Assembly: GCA_014379595.1 (NCBI GenBank) | Contig: JACMLM010000047.1 | Location: 1-36,594, forward strand | DNA length: 36,594 nucleotides | Origin: Anaerolineales bacterium | Lineage (GTDB): Bacteria; Chloroflexota; Anaerolineae; Anaerolineales; Villigracilaceae | Direction: 5' to 3' | Shown: one piece after another, positions 9,259 through 19,000 of the stretch | How the letters are laid out: each line of letters starts with the position of its first letter | How positions within the stretch are numbered: the stretch's first letter is position 1 | Program-made: the position numbers and the translations under genes | The notes under the pieces: generated by a model | Database searches by the model: none | What the model saw: the letters and a program-made list of their open reading frames with translations, nothing else | Told to the model about the DNA's origin: nothing

Positions 9259-9274
9259 TTGACCGAAAGTCTCA
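9259..9274. repeat. Second copy of the 16-base motif found in the 8.2-kb inverted repeat
   Basis: TTGACCGAAAGTCTCA here matches TTGACCGAAGGTCTCA at 8233-8248 with one difference and in the same orientation. The two copies bracket the two small membrane protein genes. Confidence 0.5.
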
Positions 9275-9280
9275 AAAACG

Positions 9281-9387
9281 GTGATGCACACTCTTCGGCT
9301 TCGCTTAAGGCAAATATAGTCGGTGAGCAGAGATATTATCCCTTCGGCGAAACAAGACTCTCCACAGGTAAAATATTTACAGATGCA
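9281..9387 (+). pseudogene. Decayed RHS-repeat core fragment
   Basis: In the + frame, 9319-9387 reads VGEQRYYPFGETR followed by LSTGKIFTDA, then a stop a few codons later. YYPFGE(T/E)R next to a Gly-Glu-Gln is the hallmark of the conserved core found before the variable C-terminus of RHS/YD-repeat proteins. The bases before it read GDAHSSASLKANI, a plausibly eroded form of the DHLGSAS block that normally precedes it. No start codon, no ribosome site and no full repeat array are present, so this is a remnant. It ends close to the 3' end of the convergent kinase gene. Confidence 0.65.
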
Positions 9388-9438
9388 AAATGTTCATAGC
9401 AAATTTCTGATAATAGAACGATGTACGGCTTGGATATA

Positions 9439-11634
9439 TTAATTCGAAGCAACAACAGGAAGTGTAAAATAAAAAGTACTGCCTTTATCCACTCCTTCAG
9501 ACTCCAACCAAATTCGCCCGCCATGAACTTCCACTATTCTTTTTACGAGCGTTAAGCCAATCCCTGTCCCATCCATTTCGGGGCTTAAGCGATTAAATAA
9601 ACCGAATACACGGTCATGGTATTGCGGCTCAATCCCAACCCCGTTATCTTTCACAAAGAATATACAAAGCCCGCTGTCAACATCCAAACCACTTGAACCG
9701 ATCTGTATCACAGGCTCAGGCTGATCGCCCATAAATTTGACTGCATTACCAACAAGGTTTTGAATTACTTCAACAATGCGTGTCCGATCACAACGGACAA
9801 CGGGAAGATCATCTTGTATTTCTATCTTTATTTTTTCTGGCCCCATCGGATTTAAAAGCAAGTCAAGTGTTTCTTTCGCAATTTCTCCAAATGAAAACTC
9901 TTCTATCGGGCTGATGATGCGCCCGACTCTTGAGAGTTCAAGCAAATCATTCAATAGATTTTGCATCGTATCCGTTGCATTGATCACGCGTGCCAGGTCT
10001 TTATCAAAGCGGGTCAAATCCCCTTTTTTTGCATCTTCACGCAAGTAGCCCAAAAAACCGCGAATGGTCACAAGCGGTGATTTCAAGTCATGTGACACGG
10101 TATATGAAAATCGCTCCAACTCTGCGTTTTTAGTTTCCAGTTCCTTGATCAAAACTGCACGCTCATCAAATAGCCGAGCAGTTTCTATTGCATTCGCAAC
10201 CTGATCTGCCATTGTCTGCAGCACAGCGAGGTCTGCATCAGTAAAAGCAGCTGCTCTGGCAGATTGAATGGTCATAGCACCAATCACCTCCCCATGAGAT
10301 TTAAGCGGCAAAGCCAACTCAGAACGCGTCAGTGGCAAAATGGGATTCTTGAAACGTACTGCATCTTCTCCCACATCCAATGCAATGCGTGCCTGATTAT
10401 TTTCAACACACCAGCCAACCATGGATGAGTTCCCAATTGAAAACGAATGTTGCGAAGCGAGCATTTGCATTCCCATTTCGCCGGTAGCTGCACGCAATAT
10501 TAATCTCTCTCGATTCTCATCTGCCAGGAAGATGCCGACATAATAATATTCAAAATGAGAGCGGATCAATTCCACCACTTTTGGAAGTAATTCATTCAAC
10601 TCCAATATGGAAGTTGCTGCGCGCGAAACTTCGCTGGCCGTCTGCAGTTGATTGCTGCGTTTAATCAGCGCTCTCACTGCATCGATCTGAGCGGTTTCCA
10701 AATTCTTTCTCTGCGTAATATCAGTCCATATCCCCAGCCAATAGTGAGGCTGACCATTTTCATCACGAATGAGAGTCGCTTCATCTCGCACCCAAACAAT
10801 GGTTTGATCTTTGGATACCAAACGATATTCCATCGTGAATGGTTCGCCAGTTTCAATTGTTATTTTGTTTTCCATAAGCACGCTATCGCGATCTTCTGCG
10901 AAGATGAGCGTTGCCCATAAAGCCGGGCTGCTCATAAAATCATCTTGTGTGTACCCAAGCATTTTTTCAACTTGCGGGCTGACATAAATTGTCAACGTTT
11001 CCAAAGAATTATCGTTAAGATAAGTAACGGTAGAAATATTCTCCAAAAAGGAACGATATTGATCTTCACTCGTACGAGCCCGCAGGATCAAATTTTTTGT
11101 TGTATCCACTGCCGCTTTTTGAAGCAAAAGGATGACAAAAAAGAAAAAGGCATAAATTGCCAATCTTGCGCCAGAAGAATAATCTATAGGCTTTGGAAGA
11201 AACTGATTGATCTCGGCATAGACCGTAAAATACCCAAAACCAATGCTTAGAAGCGCAATCAAAATCCCCGTTCTGGTACCCAGCACAAGAGCGCCTATTA
11301 GAATAACAGCCGCATAGCCAAAAAAGATCGGAGCCGTTAATCCGCCAGCGGTATATGCCCCTACAGAGACGATCAACCATAAGAATACAACTAAAACTCC
11401 CCCAGCAATTCGCATCTGCATACGGCGTATCAACCACAAAATCGAAAAGCACGTGATGAACGCTGTAGAACCAATGATGAAAGCGCGGGGCAACAATTGT
11501 CGAAACCCCACAAACGCAAATAGGATAAATAAAAAACTTAGGATCAGAATGCCCACTGCAATGGAACGAAGCAAGCCTGATAAAAGTTCTTTTTCAGATT
11601 CTCTGGGAAATGCCACGATAGGATCATTTTTCAT
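9439..11634 (-). CDS. Membrane-bound PAS/GAF sensor histidine kinase
   Basis: Signal-transducing kinase of 731 residues. The N-terminal part holds about seven transmembrane helices (residues 24-172) of MASE-like or 7TM character. A PAS/PAC domain (about 190-312) contains WLGIWTDITQRK, and a GAF domain (about 330-485) contains MVGWCVENNQARIALDV. The phospho-acceptor is H515 in YTVSHDLKSPL. The ATPase domain has an N-box (VIQNLVGNAVKF), G1 (VKDNGVGIEPQY) and G2 (GTGIGLTLVKRI). No receiver domain is attached and no response regulator gene is adjacent, so it is an orphan kinase whose partner lies elsewhere. It is divergent from the first TIR gene. Confidence 0.92.
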   Translation of the reverse strand: MKNDPIVAFPRESEKELLSGLLRSIAVGILILSFLFILFAFVGFRQLLPRAFIIGSTAFITCFSILWLIRRMQMRIAGGVLVVFLWLIVSVGAYTAGGLTAPIFFGYAAVILIGALVLGTRTGILIALLSIGFGYFTVYAEINQFLPKPIDYSSGARLAIYAFFFFVILLLQKAAVDTTKNLILRARTSEDQYRSFLENISTVTYLNDNSLETLTIYVSPQVEKMLGYTQDDFMSSPALWATLIFAEDRDSVLMENKITIETGEPFTMEYRLVSKDQTIVWVRDEATLIRDENGQPHYWLGIWTDITQRKNLETAQIDAVRALIKRSNQLQTASEVSRAATSILELNELLPKVVELIRSHFEYYYVGIFLADENRERLILRAATGEMGMQMLASQHSFSIGNSSMVGWCVENNQARIALDVGEDAVRFKNPILPLTRSELALPLKSHGEVIGAMTIQSARAAAFTDADLAVLQTMADQVANAIETARLFDERAVLIKELETKNAELERFSYTVSHDLKSPLVTIRGFLGYLREDAKKGDLTRFDKDLARVINATDTMQNLLNDLLELSRVGRIISPIEEFSFGEIAKETLDLLLNPMGPEKIKIEIQDDLPVVRCDRTRIVEVIQNLVGNAVKFMGDQPEPVIQIGSSGLDVDSGLCIFFVKDNGVGIEPQYHDRVFGLFNRLSPEMDGTGIGLTLVKRIVEVHGGRIWLESEGVDKGSTFYFTLPVVASN

Positions 11635-11807
11635 AACATACAGCTGATGGGTTTTATTTTACTGTATATCATCAAAGGTTCAGGTTTAATGTTTAAATCT
11701 TGACCCTTATAACTACAGGTTTCAGCAATTGCCCTCTCACGTGATTTGGCAGTAAAATGTATCCACATAAGGTGCTATGATTGAGCCTTGGAATCAAGGA
11801 AAGCCAA

Positions 11808-14800
11808 ATGACTAAAGTTTTCATCTCCTACTCTCGTAAAGACACTGAGTTCGCAAGGCAGCTGGCTGATGAATTAAAAAAAAACAAGCTGGAGTTCTGG
11901 GTGGACTGGGAGGGTATTCCACCCACTGTCGATTGGATGAAACAGGTTCAAAAAGGGATCGAGGGATCTGATGTCTTTTTGTTTCTACTCAGCCCAGACT
12001 CTGCGAAATCAAAAATTTGCGGGGAGGAACTTATTCATGCTGTAAAAAATGGCAAACGATTAATACCTTTGGTGGTGCGCGACGTTAAACCTGAAGAGGT
12101 ATTTCAGGAACTTTCTCATCTCAACTGGACCTTCTTTCGCAAGAAAGATAATTTCGAAGAATCATTTCAAAAATTGCTATTGGGGATTAATACAGATTTC
12201 GAATGGGTGGAAGTACACAGCCGCTTACTAGTGCGGGCATTGGAATGGAATGAGGCAGGAAAAGATCCCAGTTTTCTTTTACGCGGAAAGGATCTAAGTG
12301 TAGCCGAAACCCAGCTTGCAATTAATACATCCAAGAACCCTCATCCAACCGATCTGCACAGGGAATATATATTAGAGAGCCGCCAGGCCGCAGATAGGCA
12401 AAGGAGATGGTTTACTGTATCGGTGGTGGTGGCAGCAATTGTTATGTTTGCCTTGGCGGTATATGGCTTTAGAGAAGCTGCACGAGCAAATGAAAATGAA
12501 CAGCGTGAGATCATTGCAAAGAATCATGCACAGGCAAAGGAATTTGAATCGAAGATAAATCAGTTATCGGCGCTGGCCGTAACGAAAATTGATCAAAATT
12601 TTAACCAAGCCCTGCTTTTGGGGGTAGAAGCTTACCGTCATGCAGAAGAAAATGCTGTTAATAATTACAGCTCACAGGATGCTATCTCGGCAATACTTCA
12701 GAGCAACCCCGGGCTAATTCATGTTCTTACGGGTCATACAGACTGGGTTAACGTGATGGCAATTAGCCCGGATGGAGATTTTCTGGCATCGGGTAGTTAT
12801 GACAACACAGTTATTCTATGGAATATTTCAAACCCTGCCTTTCCGGTAAAACTTAAAACGCTTACGGAGCATACCGCATCGGTGGATGGCGTAGCATTCA
12901 GCTCTGATGGAAAAACCCTGGCTTCGAGAAGTGGAGGTCAGCTTATTTTATGGGATATATCTGATCCATCCGACCCTGAGTTGCTCAGCGAAACCAGCGG
13001 GACCTGGTCATCAAACCTTGTATTCACACAGGACGATCAAACCCTGCTCACAGTAAACAATAGCCTGGTTGTGTTGTTGAATATCACTAATAGAAGATCT
13101 CCTGTTGAATTAACTTCTCTCCAGACAGGAGAAGAGAACGCGAGTGTGGTTAATATCGCCTTTAATCCCGATAAAAATCTATTATTCTCATTGCTTTATG
13201 ATGGAAATATTATTGAATGGGATATTACCGATCCAGCCAACCCGATACAGTTATTTTTGATGCAAGGAAATATTTCGCCCAATAGTGACAGTATATATTC
13301 AAACGTGATCGCCATCAGCCCGGACGGCAGGACGCTGGCCCATAGCAATTCGGATACAACCATTGCTCTATGGGACATCACCGACCCTGCTTCGCCGGCT
13401 AAGCTCAGTTTCTGGGGCGGACATTCACTCCCAGTAACCAGTCTGTCATTTAGTTTAGAAGGAGATATTCTGGTAACCAGTAGTGGTGACGCGGCGGCAC
13501 CCATTATTTTATGGGACATCTCAAACCGAAATGTTCCGAAAAAAATCAGAACACTCGCTGGACATTCTTTAACAGTTACAAGCGTTACATTTAATCAAAA
13601 TAACGGAATCCTAATCTCGGGAAGCCGTGACGGTACGCTCATGCTTTGGAATATGAACAATCCAAAAACTCCCATAGAGTTAGGACATATTGATAATATT
13701 TATAACAGCTTCGCTTTCAAGCCCAACAGTAACTTGCTTGCATCCACAGGCTCTGAAGGAACATTGGCAATATGGGATATTTCCAGTCCTGCAATTCCGA
13801 AGCAGATCAAGAACCTGAATGAAGCCTATGTTCTTGTGGATTTTAGTCCAGATGGAAAATTGCTGGCTTCAAGTGACACGGGTGGCAACGTGATCCTGTG
13901 GGACACAGAGGACTATGTCAAGCTCAAGACCCTAAAAGCAAATGATGAATACACAAATCTAATCACGTTCAGTGCAGATGGCAAAATAATGGCCACTGCG
14001 GGTGATAAATTTATTCTATGGGATATTAATGATCCAAAGAAGCCTGTATCGCTTTCAGGAGATTTAGCCCAGCCCGACCAAACAATTACGGATATTGTTT
14101 TCAGCTCAGATGGAAAATTCATGGCATCCACCATAGATAAAACCATCGTTTTGTGGGATGTTTCCAATCCCGCCAAGCCAGCCAAATTAAGCAGTATGGA
14201 AGGTCATTCCAATAGCGTGGTGGATATTGCATTCAGCCCAACGAATTATCTCCTTGCGTCTGCCAGCAAAGATAAGACCATTATTTTTTGGGATCTTACC
14301 GACCCAGTTAATCCCCAAAGTGTTAGTACGCTTAGCAATCATTCCGATTGGGTTGAAAGCATTGCGTTTAGCCCGGACGGAACCATGCTTGCTTCTGGAA
14401 GCGACGACAAACAAATCAATGTGTGGAATATTTCAAACCCCGCATCCCCTGTCCTTATCGGCGAGCTAACCGGGCACAAAGATATTATTGTTGATGTCTC
14501 ATTCAATCCAATAGGAAACTTCATCGCTTCGTGGAGCTATGACTATAGAATTATTTTCTGGGATATAAACCCGGAATCATGGGTGCAAAAAGCCTGCTCA
14601 GTTTCAGGAGGAGATCTAACAATTATTGAGTGGAAGCAGTTCTTCCCAGCCGAAGAGTATCGCGCCACATGTGAACCATTTAAAACATATCCATCCACAG
14701 AGGAAACAGGCGAGCCTATCGTTCCAGTAATCCCAACCGCTGAACAGCCTGCCTTCCTTCTTCCTGTTTGCCAAATCGAGCAAACCTTAAGCTGTGACCT

Positions 14801-15143
14801 GCCTGCTTCTCAAAAATTAGATGAGTTCTGCGTGGATAATATCTCATACGGGCTTTATAGACTGCCCATTAACACAACTTTTGAGGTGGTCACTCCCGGG
14901 TTCACCTGCATCAATGAAGAAGTTAACAGCTATGGCGAACCACGAATATCGTGCACCGGCCCAACAAACCAGAATTTTGAAGTTTCATTTTGTAATTCAA
15001 GCTGCTCAAATACACTCGATACTGAATCAAATCAATGCCAGGTTGGTTATGGCTTGGATTCAGCGCAGGGATGCTGTACTGCGTTATCCACTACGAATAA
15101 CAGTTGTGTAACAGAAACCCTAACCTTACTAGGCTGTAAATAG
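11808..15143 (+). CDS. Membrane-anchored TIR protein with 14 WD repeats and Cys-rich tail
   Basis: Protein of 1111 residues. The TIR domain (1-130) starts MTKVFISYSRKD and carries ICGEEL, with E74 at the position of the catalytic Glu of NAD-cleaving TIRs. A linker ends in ADRQRR, then comes one transmembrane helix (about 202-220), a short helical region with QALLLGVEAYRHAE, and 14 WD-type units (about 302-920). These units carry recurring LWDISNPA.P motifs, enough for two seven-bladed propellers. The motif EWKQFFPAEEYRATC follows, then a tail (984-1111) with 12 Cys. Arg residues just before the helix predict TIR inside and propellers outside. The start at 11808 was preferred over TTG at 11781 because AAGGA lies seven bases upstream and SYSRKD follows directly. 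A paralogue lies at 16044. Function unproven: sensing or defence is inferred. Confidence 0.85.
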   Translation: MTKVFISYSRKDTEFARQLADELKKNKLEFWVDWEGIPPTVDWMKQVQKGIEGSDVFLFLLSPDSAKSKICGEELIHAVKNGKRLIPLVVRDVKPEEVFQELSHLNWTFFRKKDNFEESFQKLLLGINTDFEWVEVHSRLLVRALEWNEAGKDPSFLLRGKDLSVAETQLAINTSKNPHPTDLHREYILESRQAADRQRRWFTVSVVVAAIVMFALAVYGFREAARANENEQREIIAKNHAQAKEFESKINQLSALAVTKIDQNFNQALLLGVEAYRHAEENAVNNYSSQDAISAILQSNPGLIHVLTGHTDWVNVMAISPDGDFLASGSYDNTVILWNISNPAFPVKLKTLTEHTASVDGVAFSSDGKTLASRSGGQLILWDISDPSDPELLSETSGTWSSNLVFTQDDQTLLTVNNSLVVLLNITNRRSPVELTSLQTGEENASVVNIAFNPDKNLLFSLLYDGNIIEWDITDPANPIQLFLMQGNISPNSDSIYSNVIAISPDGRTLAHSNSDTTIALWDITDPASPAKLSFWGGHSLPVTSLSFSLEGDILVTSSGDAAAPIILWDISNRNVPKKIRTLAGHSLTVTSVTFNQNNGILISGSRDGTLMLWNMNNPKTPIELGHIDNIYNSFAFKPNSNLLASTGSEGTLAIWDISSPAIPKQIKNLNEAYVLVDFSPDGKLLASSDTGGNVILWDTEDYVKLKTLKANDEYTNLITFSADGKIMATAGDKFILWDINDPKKPVSLSGDLAQPDQTITDIVFSSDGKFMASTIDKTIVLWDVSNPAKPAKLSSMEGHSNSVVDIAFSPTNYLLASASKDKTIIFWDLTDPVNPQSVSTLSNHSDWVESIAFSPDGTMLASGSDDKQINVWNISNPASPVLIGELTGHKDIIVDVSFNPIGNFIASWSYDYRIIFWDINPESWVQKACSVSGGDLTIIEWKQFFPAEEYRATCEPFKTYPSTEETGEPIVPVIPTAEQPAFLLPVCQIEQTLSCDLPASQKLDEFCVDNISYGLYRLPINTTFEVVTPGFTCINEEVNSYGEPRISCTGPTNQNFEVSFCNSSCSNTLDTESNQCQVGYGLDSAQGCCTALSTTNNSCVTETLTLLGCK

Positions 15144-15161
15144 CCCAAACAAAAGAACCCC

Positions 15162-15203
15162 GAGATTTTGCACCCCTGGGAAAAACCTCAGGGCTCTAAT
15201 CTC
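15162..15203. terminator. Possible hairpin between TIR gene and nth
   Basis: GAGATT (15162-15167) can pair with AATCTC (15198-15203), enclosing CCCTG (15174-15178) with CAGGG (15189-15193). There is no T-run, so any terminating effect is uncertain. The rest of the 15144-15255 gap shows nothing clear. Confidence 0.35.
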
Positions 15204-15255
15204 ATATCTGCCTCTGTAAAAAAAACTAGGATTCGGCAAGTGAAATAATAAGCCT

Positions 15256-15921
15256 ATGAAGAAAAAACAATTTGACATTGATCTGGCTTTGAAACTCCTA
15301 AGCGCCGCTGTTAAGCCATGGCCGAAAGCGGCAATGTTCGAATTAGCTGAGCATGGGTACAACTCCCCATTCGAGCAACTCGTCGCGTGCATGATCTCGA
15401 TCCGTACCTATGACGAGGTATCACTTCCCACAGCCCGTAAGCTTTTTGAACGCGCTCGCACACCTGATCAGATAAGTAAGTTAACTGTTGAAGAAATTGA
15501 CAACTTGATTCGCACAAGTACATTCCACGAACGAAAAGCCGCACAAATCCACGAGATTGCACAGCTTATAGTGGATAAATATAACGGCAATCTTCCATGC
15601 GAAGATGAAATTTTGCAATCTTTCCCGGGCGTTGGACCCAAGTGCTCTCATCTTGTATTGGGCATTGCAGATAATCAGTCATTTATCAGCGTGGATATTC
15701 ATGTTCATCGAGTCACCAACCGCTGGGGGTATGTGAAAGCATCGACCCCTGAAAAAACAATGGCAGCACTGGAGGCTAAACTACCACGTGAAGATTGGAT
15801 TGATATCAATCGTCTGCTGGTGCCATTTGGTAAACACATCTGCACAGGAAATCTTCCAAAGTGTTCAACCTGCCCGGTTCTTGAGATGTGTGAGCAGGTG
15901 GGAGTGAAGGCATATCGCTGA
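15256..15921 (+). CDS. nth: Endonuclease III-type DNA glycosylase/AP lyase
   Basis: Base-excision repair enzyme that removes oxidised pyrimidines and nicks the abasic site. The 221 residues contain the helix-hairpin-helix FPGVGPK with nucleophile K129, catalytic D147 in SVDIHVHRV, and a 4Fe-4S ligand set C196, C203, C206 and C212 spaced 6-2-5 as in E. coli Nth. The helix equivalent to the E. coli SAQTTD motif reads SIRTYDE, so the DNA-void-filling Gln is replaced by Arg. This marks a branch whose base preference may differ. No clear ribosome site is present. It sits alone between two TIR genes, with no obvious operon partner. Confidence 0.92.
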   Translation: MKKKQFDIDLALKLLSAAVKPWPKAAMFELAEHGYNSPFEQLVACMISIRTYDEVSLPTARKLFERARTPDQISKLTVEEIDNLIRTSTFHERKAAQIHEIAQLIVDKYNGNLPCEDEILQSFPGVGPKCSHLVLGIADNQSFISVDIHVHRVTNRWGYVKASTPEKTMAALEAKLPREDWIDINRLLVPFGKHICTGNLPKCSTCPVLEMCEQVGVKAYR

Positions 15922-15980
15922 TGATTGAGATAACACTAGGGTTTAGACAAGCGTATAACCTGGTAATCTATTTTCTCTAT

Positions 15981-15995
15981 TTGACATTGTATAAT
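15981..15995 (+). promoter_or_regulatory. Candidate promoter elements for the second TIR gene
   Basis: TTGACA (15981-15986) and TATAAT (15990-15995) are both consensus boxes but only three bases apart, so they cannot serve one promoter together. TATAAT alone may be a -10 about 50 bases before the ATG at 16044. AAAGGG seven bases before the ATG is the ribosome site. Confidence 0.35.
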
Positions 15996-16043
15996 AAGTA
16001 ATAATCTGCTTCTTCAGCTAATTGCCAAGCAAAGGGACCATCC

Positions 16044-19000
16044 ATGGCTAAAATTTTTGTTTCTTATTCACGTAAAGACATTGAGTTTGCAAGAAAGTTG
16101 ACAGACGAACTCCAAAAAAATGACCTTGATTTCTGGGTCGATTGGGAGGGCATCCCACCCACAGTGGATTGGTGGCAGCAGATCGAGAAAGGCATTGAAG
16201 AAGCAGATGTATTTCTCTTCCTCATTAGCCCAGACTCTGCTTCGTCAAAAATTTGTGCACAGGAAATCGATTGCGCTGTTAAAAATGGCAAGAGGTTAAT
16301 TCCGTTAGTGGTGCGCGACATTAAGGGAGAGGAAGCGCCTGCTCAATTGGGTCACATTAACTGGATCTTTTTTCGTAAGACCGACGATTTTGACGCATCC
16401 ACTGCAAAATTACTAACAGCAATTCAAACTGATTATGAATGGGCGCAGACACATCGCCGTTTACAGGTCAAGGCTTTGGAGTGGGAAAGAAATAATCACG
16501 AAAATAGTTTCCTATTACGGGGTAAAGACTTACAATATGCAGAATTACAACTTGCTACAAATACATCCAAGGAACCACAACCAACCGACTTGCAAAGAGA
16601 GCATGTGCTCAAAAGTCGTCAAGCCGCAGATCGGCAGCGCAGAATTACAGCAGGTATTTCCGCTACAGGTATTATTGCATTGGCTGTGCTGGCAGTGTAT
16701 GCATTTATTCAAGCAGGAGCAGCACGTGTTGCACAAGCAGAGGCCGAAAAACAGGCACAGGCGGCAATTGTTGCCCAAGAAAGAGCAGAGCAAGAACAAG
16801 CAAAAGCAGAAACCGCACAACTTCATGCAGAGGCTGAAACCCGCATCGCCACTGCAGGACGTTTGGCATTGGAGTCTGAAAATTCTTTAGCGCAATATCC
16901 ACAAAGAGCTTTACTTCTCGCCTTAGAAGCAGTGAAAGTTAATGAAGATGCGAATGAACCCGTGCGCCCAGATGCAGAGGAAGCCTTGCGCGAGGCACTT
17001 GAAAAAGTAACGGGTACGGGTGTAACAGGATTTAAACATGAAGTTAGCCTGGTCCAATTTACAAACGATAATCGTTGGCTGGTAGCAGGTACAAATGCAT
17101 TAGAAGGCGAAGTAAAAATTTGGAATTTGGAAAAGACATTAAATGAGACTGATTATCAGCCATTTTACATTTCTTTTCCTATAGAATTATCACAAAACCT
17201 AGATGAACATTACTGGTCATCATCAATCAATTTAAGTCCGCAGACAAGTTGGCTTATTGTTGCCGACACAAAAGAGACAAGACTCTGGCAAATTGACGAT
17301 GAAGATGAGCAGCGCGAACCGCTGGTTTTTGAAGGCAAAATAGAATTTGCAAATATCAAGAGTGACTATTTCGTCATCGAGGATCAAACGAATCAAGTCA
17401 TCTATTGGCAAATTGACCCTAAGACATTAACAAAAAAACAGCTTGCCTCTTTTAATGGTAGTTTAGTGAAACTAAGTGATGATCGCAAGTACCTAGTTAC
17501 AGATGACCCTGCCCAAGGTCTGTTGCTGTGGAATTTTGCCACACTATCCTCACAGCCTGTGTTGTTATCAGAAAAACATATTTCTGATTTTTTCTATACA
17601 ACCATTTCACCAACCAACGAGTGGCTGGTTTTATTTGAAAACCAACCTCGAGAAGAGTATCCAATTGCAAAATATAATCCCGACCCTCCCTATGAGCAGA
17701 TTGGTACAGAGCCATGGAATTCCACTACTATTGTTTTGATTCCACTCCAACAGACAAAAAAGCAGGAATTTAAAATTGAACTGGATTTTGCAGTTGATAC
17801 TCTTTATGTCAAACCTTTATTTAGCAAAGATGGAGATTCTTTTGCTTATTCAGGCTCAAACCCGCCCGATCAATTTGGTGGTGCTACAGGCGGCAATATT
17901 GGAGTATTAAAGTTTACAGGGCTTCAATTTTTAAACCTGACATATTCAGCGAAATTGGAATATTACAGTCAAATATCGTTTATAAAAAATGATTGGCTGT
18001 ACCTTGAAATATACGATGCTGCAACTGGTGTGCCTGCTGGTAGATTCATCGACTTGCGCGAAGATGAGTTAATTACCAATGGCGAAACTTCTGTATTATT
18101 GTTCATAGACAGCCAAAGAAATGTAACATTCACAGAAGATGAAAATTATCTCTTAACGCAAAGCAATGGCGACTTAATCAATTTTCATCAGTTGGATTTT
18201 AATCATTTCATTTCAATTGAGCCTGCTTCACAAGATTCTGAAATACAAACATTCAATAAGCTGGCAATTGATGTACAAAATGATTATAAAAACCTGGGGA
18301 TGGAAAACTACGCAACCAAGACAGCCCAAAGCCAGGATGGTGCCTGGTTCGCAGCAGGTGGGTTTGATGGCTCTATGCGCTTTTGGAACAATCTCAACCC
18401 ACACGAAGATGCAAGCTTGCCCTTATCATCCATTGACACAAACTATATTGCGTTCAGCAATGATAATCAATGGATGGCTATTAATGACACTATTTGGCAA
18501 CTAGAAAACGGGAAACCGAAAACAGCCTATCCATTTGCCATCGAACTCAACGCATACGGCGGCAACGTACCATTCGCAGTTTTCAGCTCTGATAGTCGCT
18601 GGTTTATATATCTTCAATATTCTGATATCCAAGACAATGAAGGGATCAATTACAATATAATCTTAATTGACCTAACCAAAATGGCAGAAGAAGGAAAAAT
18701 TAACTCTGTAGAAATTAGCAAACGTGAAGGATCTTACGATACGATCAAGTTTAGCCAAAACAGCGAATGGGTATTTGTAAATGGCTATTCAAACTCATAT
18801 GATAGCAACCAGACTGATCACCCACCATCCCTATCCTTTCTTTATAACCTGGAAAACAGAGAATATTACGAGGTCCCGATCCAAACCAGTATATTTGCGT
18901 TTACAGATGACCAAAAGTATATTGCCTTTGCAATAAATGAAACCCAGGACTATAGCACAATCTGGAAAGGTGTAGAAGTTTGGTCGCTGCCAAATGGAAC

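Noticed and set aside
11781-11807. TTG start giving nine extra residues on the first TIR protein
   Set aside because: The ATG at 11808 has an AAGGA site seven bases upstream and aligns with the start of the paralogous TIR protein.
13196-14524. Several minus-strand frames opposite the WD repeats
   Set aside because: They arise from the repeated LWDIS-type codons of the TIR gene read in reverse, and their products have no independent features.
12712-14570. Repeated units in the first TIR gene as a possible CRISPR or DNA tandem array
   Set aside because: The periodicity of about 130 bases is at protein level (WD units); the DNA units are not identical and have no spacers.
15981-15995. TTGACA plus TATAAT as one standard promoter
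   Set aside because: The boxes are three bases apart, far from the 16-18 needed; only TATAAT is kept as a weak -10 candidate.
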